From assembly GCA_036852015.1 (NCBI GenBank), contig JAANDG010000573.1:29948-93947 (forward strand): a DNA stretch of 64,000 nucleotides, given 5' to 3'. Positions 41,801 through 54,500 of this stretch are shown here, piece by piece (position 1 is the stretch's first letter; each line of letters starts with the position of its first letter). The DNA is from Pelodera strongyloides. Its lineage: Eukaryota > Nematoda > Chromadorea > Rhabditida > Rhabditidae. The translations under genes and the position numbers were made by a program. The notes under the pieces are model-generated. The model was not told the origin of the DNA and did no database searches. It saw nothing but the letters and a program-made list of their open reading frames with translations.

Positions 41801-44800
41801 GTGAGAAAATCTAAAGGAAATATGCGTGTTTGAAAGACCATTTACTAGGATTGTGGCCGTTTTTATCCAATCGTTTTACTCGAGTTTTTGTGAAACATCA
41901 ATTCTCCATATTAGATACTAATGTTTGTCCAAGCTCTCGACTAAAATGAATATCTTTAAAACCTGGAACCCCTGCAACGTAGCTGCTGCACCGTTCGTAC
42001 AAGTTGCTTGAAATAGCTTACCTACCGGCGTAAATATTTTACATCCAGTTGGCTTTCTTGCCAATCGCTATAAGAACATCTGACCAGTTACTAGTAACAT
42101 CTTACCGGTCGGTAGGAACTCCTGTACCGGTGCTCCGCTATCGAGTCTACTTTGCATTCGGGGACTGCCTCTCTCCCTTTCCCTTTTTACATGAGCATGT
42201 GAGGGAGCCGATTGGACGACATCATTGAACACGTCCCTAAAATTCTCGAGTTATTGGATTGTTGGTTGACACACCCATATGTTACTGTGACACACCTGTT
42301 TGCACATTGTTGGTGGACAAATATGTACACATATTATTCGCGGGCACATCCCTAATTAATATTGATTAGCAGACCCATACGTACTATTCATTGACACACA
42401 CTTATTTCAACAAGTATTTGATACACCCAGCTAACCCGTACGTTGATTTTTGATGCCTGACACCCGTGTGTATGTCTTATTGTTTGACACACCTACGCTT
42501 TCTATATTATTGACAGACATATCAGTTGAATATGTTATTGCTTGCTACATTCATATTGGCTGACACGCCCGCATACGCGTTATTGATTGCTTGACACGCC
42601 GGTATAAATCATAATGATTAGCGCACCCGACCATCTCAGTACAAAACAGGGTCGATAATGCAAAATAAATAAATAAACAAAAACTAAATCCTACTTGAGA
42701 TCTTTGCGCATCCGCGTGTTAAATAATCTGAAAAGTTCCGTAAATTCCAACAAGGAAAGTGGTTTCTCTTGAAATTCTTTTCCGGACGGCCCGTTCAAGC
42801 TGGAGATCTGAAATAGTCAAAACGTAAAAGATAAAGCAGGAAAAAGTATTAGAGCCAGATACCGGTCGGCTTTTGAAACACATCGAGTACACCAGCATTC
42901 TTATGCAGCTTATGCAAATGCACATAAATTAGTATAAAAAATCGAGCCAAATTCGAGCAAGTTAGGAAAAATACGTAAGAATTCAGTTGTCCACGATGCG
43001 TTTCAAAAACCACAAAATAAACTAATAATCCTTTTAATTTTAAAATATAACACCAACTAGTTCGACCGCCAACTCCAACCTTGAGCATTACAGTGATAAA
43101 AAAAAGCTTGCGACTAGGTCGCTCAGTTGAAGAGAGGCAAACAAGGTGACAGCATATTTGATTAATCAACGATTATATATGAATTTTATTACAAATAAAA
43201 GCAAAATATCAAGGGACAATCTATAATGGAGAAAATTTTCAAAACCCGAGGAACGGGAGTAAATTTCATTTTCTATTCGGGAGGCTTATTATCCTATTAT
43301 ACGTTCACAAGTTTATAGTACGAGCAACTTTCTATGAGCCAGAGCCTGACCCATTACAAAAAAAACTGTTTAGAGATATGCAGATAACGAGAGATCTCTA
43401 GAGATAGAGTAAACTGACCATAAATAAATAACAAGAGAGATACAGAGAGCTAGAGAACTAGAGACAGGTAGAGTTAGAGAGAATTAGACAGAGAGGAGAA
43501 AGTCAAAGCAGAGTTACCAACCTTTTGTCTAATTCGCTTGGACATTAGATGACGGGCACATAAAACAGTGCGGGGACCGTTTTCGCTCCCTTATCACAAA
43601 AATGACAAAAACGCCAAGGTGAGAACAAGTCGTAAAGTGGGTAATTTCAAATAAAAATATTTATTTTCCCTCACTCCACGCTTACTAAGCAGAAAGTGAC
43701 GCCTGCCAACTCTCTATCTCTATACATCTCTCTTTATCTGTGTCTCTAAACAACAGTATTTTGTAATGGGCCAGACATTATGGGTAAGCGCCGTTAAATA
43801 TGTAAAAGATACCTTACCTTTCACCTAAGCTAAGGTGATGCCTTAGATCTTAAAGGGTCAGGCCCATTTCAAATGACACCTATTTTTGATGATTCCATCT
43901 AATTCTTTATCTCAAATATAGTAGGTTACGATATTTTTCTAATTTTCAAGCGCAAAATTAACGAAGTATTCAGCAGTTTACCATTGCCAGTCATACCCAA
44001 CTAGTTATCGCATTTGTCACGCCCCTTCGCGCTAATTGGGCAATATGCTATATTGGGCGTGGTAATTGCGATATTGGCCAATCAGCGCGAATGGGCGTGC
44101 CAACTGCGATATGACTGCCCACGGTAAATTGCTGAATAGTGTATGAATTTTGCGCTTGAAAATTAGAAAAATAATGTATCCTACTATATTTGACATGGAG
44201 AATCAGATGGAATCATCAAAGATAGGAGGCATTTGAAATGGGCCCGACCCTTTAAACCCAAGCCTAGGCATTGCCTAAATTAAAGCGGAATACCGGCCGG
44301 TTTTTGAAACACGTCGCGGACTGCTGAATTTTACTTACTTATGCAAAGTTGCTCGAATTTAACACGATTTTTTATTCTAATTTATGTTCATATTCTGCAT
44401 AAGAAAGCAGGTGTGCGCAATGCGTTTCAAAAACCGGCCGGTATTTTGCTTTAAAGGGTCAGGCCCATTTCAAATGGCCCCTATTTTTGATGATTCCATC
44501 TGATTCTTCATGTCAAATATAGTAGGATGCAATATTTTTCTAATTTTCAAGTGCAAAATTCAGGCAGTATTCAGCAATTTGCCATTGCCAGTCATACCCA
44601 ACTATTTATCGCAGTTGTCACGCCCCTTCGCGCTAATTGGCCAATATCACAATTGCCACGCCCAATAGAGCATATTGGCCAATTAGCGCGAAGGGGCGTG
44701 ACAACTGCGATAAATAGTTGGGTATGACTGGCAATGGCAAATTGCTGAATACTGCCTGAATTTTGCACTTGAATATTAGAAAAATATCGTATCCTACTAT

Positions 44801-47800
44801 ATTTGACATGGAGAATCAGATGGAATCATCAAAAATAGGGGTCATTTGAAATGGGCCTGACCCTTTAAGAGTCTAGCGCACATAAAGCTACGGGTTGCTT
44901 ATTGTTAGCTGCACCTATTTGTTATAGAAGATGAATGTCGTCTCTTTCCGAGCATAAAAAACGCCGCGTTGATGAAAATAAACAATGTCTACAATTTGCC
45001 TTTACATAATATATTTTTGATTTTGTTTTGTCTATGAAAACGTTCATATTAATAATAAAAACATAACCACCTGGTGCAAATTGTTTACAAATTACACGAA
45101 AAGAACGTTATTGAAAACTATAAGGCACCCGTTTTTCGTTCACATATTAAAGCGGTATAACGGCCGGCTTTTGAAAAGCTGACCCCCCATTAGATGTCAG
45201 TTTTCGAGATAACTTATTAGTTTATTTATGATGTGTATTTAACACATCTCAAAAGGTAATCCTAAGATATCACGACAAGGCCGCGAGGTGATCACCAGAT
45301 GGGTTTCCTCCATTTCCTATGTATGGCCGAGTACTGGTTACAAAAAATATCACAATATTAGCATAATTACAAACCTGTCCACTGCTCGATATACTTCCCG
45401 AATTGGGTGTTTCTCCACCACGCGAACGCCACGACTTTGTCGAACGGCCACCAACGGATCGACCTGTAATTATCAGTAAATTCTCCCGTCAACCGATAAT
45501 TAACTCCAGCCTAATTAGTTGCCTTAGCTCAATCCATAATTAGAATCATCCTAGATTTGAGCATAAGCGAGTTTCTGATTTTCTCATCCTTGCAAAGAAG
45601 AGTGTTTGAGGAGGGGATACGAATGTAACCCTGAGCTGATCAGCATCTGACAACAAGTATTTCTTACGAAAATAATAGGTTGCATCGTGACAAGTGCTGC
45701 AAAAGGGGTTAGAGAAACACAGGGGGGAAGGGAGGAGTTAGGGGAAGAGAAGCAGAAGAATGAGACAGAAAGAGAGATAAAGAGAAAAGAGAGAAAGAGA
45801 GAGAGAAAGAGAAAAAAGAGAAGGAGAAAGGGAGGAGGAAAAAGAGAGAACGAGAGAAAAGAGAGAGGGAGAAAAGAAAGAGAGAAAAAAGAAGTAAAGT
45901 TAAGAGGTTCTCCAATCGCCTACGCACCTCCATGACTGTAGCTCGTGGGTGTGCGACTGCGAGCCGATATGCTGTCAATGCCTGTGAAAATAAACGAAAA
46001 TGGATTGATGAGAAAAAAAAAACAGAATGGGAAAGGTGCTCTTCTCTGCGAAGCCTAAGCCTAAGACTAAGCCTAAGCCTAAGCCTAAGCCTAACAATAA
46101 GGTCAGAAGTCTGAGACTCCGAGGCTGAATTTATAGCTGAACACCATCGGGTCCAGCATACTACTTGCTCGATCCAAGCTAAAAGGTTTGCTAGACACGA
46201 AACTCATTGCGGTACTGATCGTTCTTTACAAAATAGTTCTTTACAAATGAGTCCGCCTGGAGCAGCTAATTACCGGATCATTGGCCCGAAGTAAGCCCTA
46301 ATGAGCTCTAATTACATTAATTAACTCACCACCATGACTCGAACTGGTCGGTGTCCTACTCCTTGGCGTGTAGATGCTGTCGAGGTCTCCGGTATCCGAT
46401 AAAGCGGCGTCGCCCCGTGGTTTCAAATAGTACCCAGGAGAATTTGGTCCAGCTGGACCAGATTGACATGACATTTGCGATTTGATTGAAGGAGGACGGA
46501 CCTAAACAATGAAATCGAATATAACCTTCTATATATCGCATTACACTGGACAAGTCATCTTAGTTGCCGTTACCTTCTTGGTAATCTACCTATGCGTCTC
46601 AGTCCTTTTGTGGACAAGTATAACTGAGTGCTAGTTTATATACAAAAGATATGCACCTGTTATGGCCCAATGTCCTGATTGAATATCTCAGCAAACATAC
46701 TCGGTTAACTTCTCGAGGGGGTAGGGGAAAAATACATGCAAATCGTGCTTTTCTCTTCGTGGCAGATATTCAATGGTTTCCTTGCCAGGGCATAAACCTC
46801 GCCGGTGGGGGCCATGTTTCCTTCATAGTTTTTTTTATCAGTCAAACGTCAAGCACCAAACATACCAGGGGACTTTGTGGCTGCGGACTCTGCGACCTGC
46901 TACCATCTCTCGATGAACCGCGGAGTTTGATTTTCATCGCATTCTTGAAGTTGATGAGCCTAAAGAATTGCTTTTTAATGAAGCTCAATTTTTTTGTGAA
47001 TACAACTTTATTCTGAAATGTTCAGTCGCACAACCGACACTTGTATTTACGAGCATCTAGAATTCATGTGTCCGTTTTTCGTCAATGTATTGTCGAAAGT
47101 AGCGTCGCGTAGGCGTTGTGGCAAGGGCAAAGCGCAAATGGATCACCCAAGTCTTCATCTACGATATCTACTATGTGGTTCTTCAAACATGCTCGGTCAA
47201 AAAAACTGAGCTCACCTATTCCTCGTACCGCCCAAGTCACTGTTCGAATTCGAGTTCTCCTGTCTCGATGAACATGTTGGGTTTTGTGGAATACCAGGCA
47301 CTAGAATTACACATTCTGATGGTAATCTAACAGTGCAAGTCGTGGAACTTTACTCGCAAGTCCTCGCCGGCTTTTGAAACGTATTTCGGACAACTGCGTT
47401 CCCATATGTTGCATGCAAATAAATTGAATTAGACTAAAAAATCTCGCAGTATCGTGTAGACATATGCATACACTATTTGGGAGTACACGAATACAGTATC
47501 TAACATATGGTCCACCGGACGTGATACAGCTACGCAACGCATATTCACACTATGTACTTCGTGTTGAACCTCTGTTACGTAAAATAAAAGTGCGTTCTCT
47601 CGATGAGTTTAATTAGTGTTTATCTAAATTTGTAAGGCATTTATCTAGACGTACAAATACAAAGGGATATGTATATATTTGATCGGATTTATTCTATATA
47701 GACTCACCAAAGCCTCTCCATCTCTCCACTCGTCCGCCGAAAACTTGCAGAGCGTCGAATGGTCTAGGGCCAATCAGACGACCGTCGTGTTCGGGATCAG

Positions 47801-48512
47801 GCTGGCTTTCCTGAAATTTCTAAAGCGTCAGCTCCCTTCATATCTCTCTCCCCCTCTCTATTTCTCTCTCTCTCTTCCTCTCCATGTGCATCTCTTCTCC
47901 CCCCCCCCCACTCTGTCTCTTCTCTTTGGTTCTTTCTCGTAGTGCCTACCTCTCTGGCCACCAATATCAATTCTACTATAAAATCCACAAATGGTTGATT
48001 GCTGGACAAGTAATTGAGCAATTAATCTAAAGCCTTTTACCCGGTACAATTGCAAGTAGAGATTCTTAAGCCACAACATCCGTCGATCGGGATGACGTTG
48101 TTGTTTGTGCAGTGCGTCCACCACCTGAATTAAAGGACATTCTTCCTATTATGTTAGTCAATTTCTCTCTCACTCTCTCTCTCACTCTCACTCTCGCTCT
48201 CTCACTCTCTTTCCCAGCGCTCTCGCCCTGTCTCTAGTTTTCTCTTTCTATCTCTCCCTCACTGTCTCTCTGCCTCTGACACTAAAGCGCTAATTTACCT
48301 TTTGTAGGCCATGAGTCCAATACTGGGCCACGTGTTGTGGGGCCAAAAAGAAGAGACACTCGTTTTCCGGCAAAAGTTGACCATAGGAAACCTACAATTA
48401 TTCTTCGATTCGAATTACGTGTCAGTAGATTGAGTTACGCTTTACCATTTTTTCCTTCGGGAGTATAACTTGTACAGTATCCATTTCACACCGACGTGCC
48501 AACTATGTTGTT

Positions 48513-48556
<44 letters not shown>

Positions 48557-51500
48557 GGGGTGCTATTTACTTTTGCACTCCTGTTCAATATTAGTGTCAA
48601 GTTGTGCCAAGTTGTTCAACAGCAATATCAGTGTCAAGTTGTGTCAAGTCGTTCAATAGCCACGTCAGTGTCAAGTCGTGTCAAGTTATGCAACAGCAAT
48701 GTCAGTGTCAAGTTGTGGAGGAATATGTCAAGTGCATACTAGACCACAGGCCAGGTAACAACGATAGTCAGAGTAATAACAGTGACCAACCTTCCAACAC
48801 TGAACTGGTACAGACATCTCTTCGCTGGAATGACGACGATAGATGACCTGAACATTATAAGAATATTTTCTGGTCTCGTTGTGCCTGTCTTTATTGTCTT
48901 TAAAGCGAAATACTGGCCGGTTTTTGAAACGCATCGCGCACAACTGGATTCCTGCGTATTTATTTTAATTTACTCGAACTTAGATCGATTTTTTATGCTA
49001 ATTTATGTTCATTTGCACAAGCTGCATAAGAATGCTGGTGTACTCGATGCGTTTCAAAAACCGGCCGGCATTTCGCTTTAAGTATATATTCGGGTATCGT
49101 TGGTGCCTGTGTCTTTATTGTAGTTATGACATGTTCGTTCCGAAGGCGGACATGGTCTCGTCGAGCCCTGAGGAAGCCGGTTTCAAATTTAAGTGCGGTT
49201 AGGATAGGTTAATTTTATCCTCAGACTGGCTACTCGATAACAGGCTCACGAATATTATTGATTTTATTGATTGGATTTCTGATTTCGAATAAAAATCAAT
49301 AATTATTCGTCACCTCAATATCGACTCCATACGTGTCCACCGTTTCGATTTCCTTCACGTGCGAGAGCCGAAGTTCTCCTTCTTCCGAGCCTGAAGTAAA
49401 AGATTTTATAATTCTGTTAAAGCGGCATAACAGCCGGTTTTTGTAACGTATGTTGGACAACTGCGTTCCCATATATCGCATACAAATGATATAATTAGAT
49501 AAAAAAAAATCGCGCAGTCATTTGCATGCCCTACATTTGAATAAATCGTCCAACATACGTTTCAAAAACCTGCACTTATATCTTATATCGTTTTAAAAGT
49601 GTGAAGCGTGGATTGAATACACTGCTGGGCTGAGGTTAATCCCATGCGGAAGCCTAAGCCTAAGCCTAAGCCTAGGCCCAGCATAAGCTTAAGCGGAATA
49701 AGAGCGTCAATAACAATCCTCAGGATAAAGGATATAATTGTGAAGGAATAATCATAGAATTATTAACCTGATAATCGAGGGCTGACCACAGTACTGGCTT
49801 GAGAACGTGCACTGTCCAGCACTACAGTCGTCTGCAGATTGGATGTTGATGAATTTGTTGGTGGGTCCTAAAGAAATCATTGAATCTAAGTAATTTAAAT
49901 TTAATAATTATTCATTTACGTAAATTAAATACTTAAGTAAGTTAATTATACGTCATTATCCCCCCCCCTCATGGCAAACAATAAAAGCAGACATTTTTTT
50001 CTTGTCAGAATTTCAGGCGAACAGATCGTTTGTGACTGTTGGATTTATTTTTCAAACCTTATTCATTTATCGAATGGTAATATTTTGTTTGATAAAATAT
50101 AGCAAAAGAATATATGGACATATGGTACAAAAATAAATAAAAAAGAACAAATGTAACCTTTTTCTCCTTGGGATCTTTGTTTCCAAAATTGTGTATCTTA
50201 CACCACTGTAGACTTCCGCATGAGGAATCCAACCTCAGAAGACAGAGCACCGAACGGCCCGAGTCAATGTCATAGTGGATAACCTGAATAAAATTATTCA
50301 TTAAAGGGTCAGGCCCATTTCAAATGACCCCTATTTTTGATGATTCCATCTGATTATCCATGTCAAATATAGTAGGATGCAATATTTTTCTAATTTTCAA
50401 GCGCAAAAATCACACACTATTCAGCAATATACCGTGGGCAGTCATACCCAACTATCTATCGCAGTTGGCACGCCCATTCGCGCTGATTGGCCAATATTGC
50501 AATTGCCACGCCCAATGGAGCATATTGCCCAATTAGCACGAAGGGGCGTGACAACTGCGATAAATAGTTGGGTATGGCTGGCAATGGTAAATTGCCGAAT
50601 ACTGCGCGAATTTTGCGCTTGAAAATTAGAAAAATATCGTATTCTACTATATTTGACATAAAGAATCAGATGGAATCATCAAAAATAGGGGTCATTTGAA
50701 ATGGGCCTGACCCTTTAATTAATATTAGCTTTCATCAATAATTAAGAAGCTCGAAGATAAATGGGAAAGTTAAAGCTAAATACCGGTCGGTTTTTGAAAC
50801 GCATCGTGGACGACTGAATTCTTAAAGGGATAGGTTCACCTCGAATTACACCTTTTTTATAATTTCTATTGATAGTATGACCTATGGCGGTCAAAATGCA
50901 AAAAAATTGCAGTGAATTTCCTTTGCTCCTCGAGCGAGGATCAAGCTCAAAAACTAAGCTACCTCGAGTTTATAAAACAACTGGCGTACCGTAGCCCTCT
51001 CTCTGCACCTCTGCACCTCTAGCACTATCACGCTATTTCGCACTTGTAACACAGTTTGGCGTACCGTTTGACTGAACCTTTCCCTTTAAGTATTTATGCT
51101 AATTTACTCGATTTTAGCTCGATTTTTATTCTAATTTATGTTCATTTGCATAATCTGCAAAAGAATGCTGGGGCGCTCGATGTGTTTCAAAAACCGTCCG
51201 CTGTTTCTCTTTAAATATTTTGTACCGTAGTTCCATGTTGAAGTCTCTGAATGACGTCCAGATCAAACTTTTGCGTGTCAAGTGGAATCATTGTGACGTT
51301 ATGCCCACCGGGCACCATCTGAACGGGTTCGTAACCTAAAAGTTTAAGCATGATTAAAGCGAAATATCTGCCGGTTTTGGAAACGCACCGTGGACAACTG
51401 AATTAATACGTATTTATCTGTCCTCTCGACGTGGTCGTATCAAAATCATAATCCCGCGGGTGACTAGGAATGTTCGCAGACACTGTTTTGTCCATAGAAC

Positions 51501-54500
51501 TTCACTTATGATTGAGAGTAACCCTCGCCTATTCCTGTAAACATAATGTTTTTATTTGATGCTTTTATTTTAATCAGATTTACATTTTCACGTTTCAAAC
51601 ATGGCTGACCTTTCGCTGGCGTGCGGTCATTTAAGTCAAAAAGCACGCGTGCAGTCCTCCATGCGACACGCGTGCTTTTTTTGGTAGCGGACGGTCTGGT
51701 CACGCGTGCCGCATTTTCGCACTAACCGTGCATCTTGCACTTCTGGGAAAATGCACGCTTTCATTTTTTTTACGTTTTTTCTACGAATTGCTGTTTTCTT
51801 ACATTTCTTTCCGTTTGCTGGTTTAATTTGCTTATTTATTGTTGTACTAATGTTTTTTGAAGCAGGTACGACGAATATAAGGTGCCAGCGAGCAGCAATG
51901 GTCACAACAACGGAAAATGGACGTGGAAGATGAATGTTAAGCAGTAAGTGTGTTTTATTTACAGTTTACGTAGCTGATAAATGGTGCATATTGCCCATGG
52001 ATTGCCCATGGATTTCAGGCATTGAGGTATACACACTTTCAAATACATTTCAATTATGAACGTCGACTCTTTAATTTGAACTACACTGCCGGTTTTTTTA
52101 GGCTGTGAAACGCCTCGGAGCAGTCGGAACGTAACCGCCTGACCCATTTATGAGAATTAGTGGATGTTCGTTATGCGTAAGTTGTTTTCTTGTTGTGCTT
52201 ATGCAAAATTTGGTCGAATGTCACCGATCTTATTGATAATTGTCATATGGATGTCGTATGACAGCCTGCTCATTTCTGTTCACGTTAGTTAACAATCAAG
52301 CGCCGAAGTAACGTGCCTTTCTGGACAAAAATCATTTTTTGTCTTTCTTTTCAGAACTTCGACTAGATCCACTCCGAACTCCGATGCCCCTACTTTCCTC
52401 GTTCAAACCAGGTACTTATTTTTATTTATTTTCTTTAATTTTAGTTGTGTTCAATAGCGCCTTAATTGATGCGAAAAGGTTTCGGTTATCACACATTGTT
52501 AAATCGCTGAAGATATGTACAGATGTATAACCTTGATAAAAATAAGACTGATTATCTATGTACAGCAGAGATACTGAGTTGTGCTGTCTAATTTGATGTA
52601 GATCTCGCTCTGTAATATTGAGTTTTGCTTGATAAATTTATATTCAGTTCGCTTATTGTAGGTCGACCGTGTTCATCCACTCTTCAACGGAAACAAAACG
52701 AAAGATGTTCTGCACATGCACATAAACCAACATAAGCTTGGTTCGAAGCTGGGCCGCTCGACCTTTATCCAGTGAATCACTATGAATTATCGAGGGATAT
52801 ATGGGTAAGAATATATGTTTTTTTTTTGGTCTGTTAAAAACATGCACAATTCTTCCAACATTGTATACGTATATACGTTGCACAGTATATAGTATCATAA
52901 TATCATTAGCCATATTGTGAAACTAATCTTGGGAGTAGCATGATCATTACTATATTTTATTTTCGAAACAAAAACTTTCTTCTGCATATGTGGTATTGTG
53001 CTTTCACAATCACCTGTATCCTATAGTGAATTAAAATTAATTCGCATGAATTTTTATGTTCCAGGATTGAATTGAACTGTACATGTTATTTTTCAGCTGT
53101 GCGGCGACCGCGATGATTTTCGGACAATATTACAAGTAATTCACAACCAGCAGAAAGGAAATCGTCGTAATATGACTAAATGCCTATGCCTAGCCTAATT
53201 TATTTCAAATCACGTGTTTTTTGTCCTTCTTTGCTTTACTAGCTTAGCAATATGTGCCTTATTGTTTTGTGTTCTGGGCCTAGGAGTAGCTCTCTTCCGA
53301 AGTGATGAGTAGATTGCTTCACAGTTAACACTGTTTGTTTGCTCCTATATTGACTTTATAAGTGTTCCCGAATAAATATATTGATGAATTATGGTTTTAT
53401 TGATGTGGTTTGCATTGTTTTATTTTTGTAATGCTTTATTTATTGTTCTTTTTATGTGTAGGGAGGAAGGAGGTTCCTGCGCAAAATATTCAGTTTCTGC
53501 ACGTTTACGGCACTGTGCATAAACAGCTGCCGCACGCGTGACCGGGACGGTCCTGGTCACGCATGCAGTCCGTCGGACTGCATGCCAGCGGATTGGATGC
53601 CGCACGCGTGCTTCATAAATGACTGCACGCCAGCGAAGCGTGACCTGAGTAGTTATTCATTGTGGTATTGCCTCGACAAAACTTGTGCGACATTTTATGT
53701 TCGTAATAAATGTTATGTTATGTTATGTTATGCAAAGTTTCTGGAATTTAGCTCTATTTTTTATTCTAATTTATGTTCATTTGCATAAGATGTTTACTGT
53801 GTACTCGAAGTATTGCGCTACGAACGTCTCTTTATGGTCATAAAGTACCGTACCCAATCTGGAAGAGTAAAATTTATGTTTACCTTTGACTTCGGCAGCT
53901 GCCTCTGGTTTCTGGCATCCATCCTCCACGTAGTTGAGCATATTTCGACTAAACGAGTAATTTGTGAAAATGTTTCTCCCTGAACCCGGGAAAAGGGGAA
54001 CTCTCCCTGAGGCCATATTCACCACTCAATTCCCCATGGAGAATTCCCCGAATTTTTTCTCTGCGTGTCTCATATTAGAATGTTATTTTCTGTCCCTAGG
54101 GAATATTTCCCCGAAGAAATCGGAGTGGTGAATATGGCCTCAGAACCCGTGAAAAAGGGGACTCTCCCCGAACCCGGGAAAAAGGGAAACCCAAATTTCA
54201 GGACTAGAGACAACTTTACCGAAGGCTTCCGTACAAAGATAGGAGGCTTACCTCTCGCTGTTAGGCTCTTCCCTGCGGTGACTTTTTATTAATTTACTAA
54301 CATGTTTCTGTTTAGTATTAAAACACCATAAAAAGGAGATTGTTTTGGTAAATCTGACCCGTGCCGGTGAAAGTTTAGTATTAAAATAAAACCATAACAT
54401 TGACAATTTATTTACTAACAACACATAGAAAATAGATTGTTTTGGTAAATCTGACCCGTGCCGGTGAAAGTTTAGTATTAAAATACCACCATAACATTGA

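Noticed and set aside
45687..45978. Lys/Glu/Arg-rich and Ser/Phe/Leu-rich ORFs
   Set aside because: Translation of a GA-rich tract; the real exon here is the short one at 45928-45981.
47217..47272. Possible PLC epsilon linker exon ([14 protein letters not shown])
   Set aside because: Phase does not fit the preceding exon (47708-47810) without a stop; the exon at 46866-46906 fits instead.
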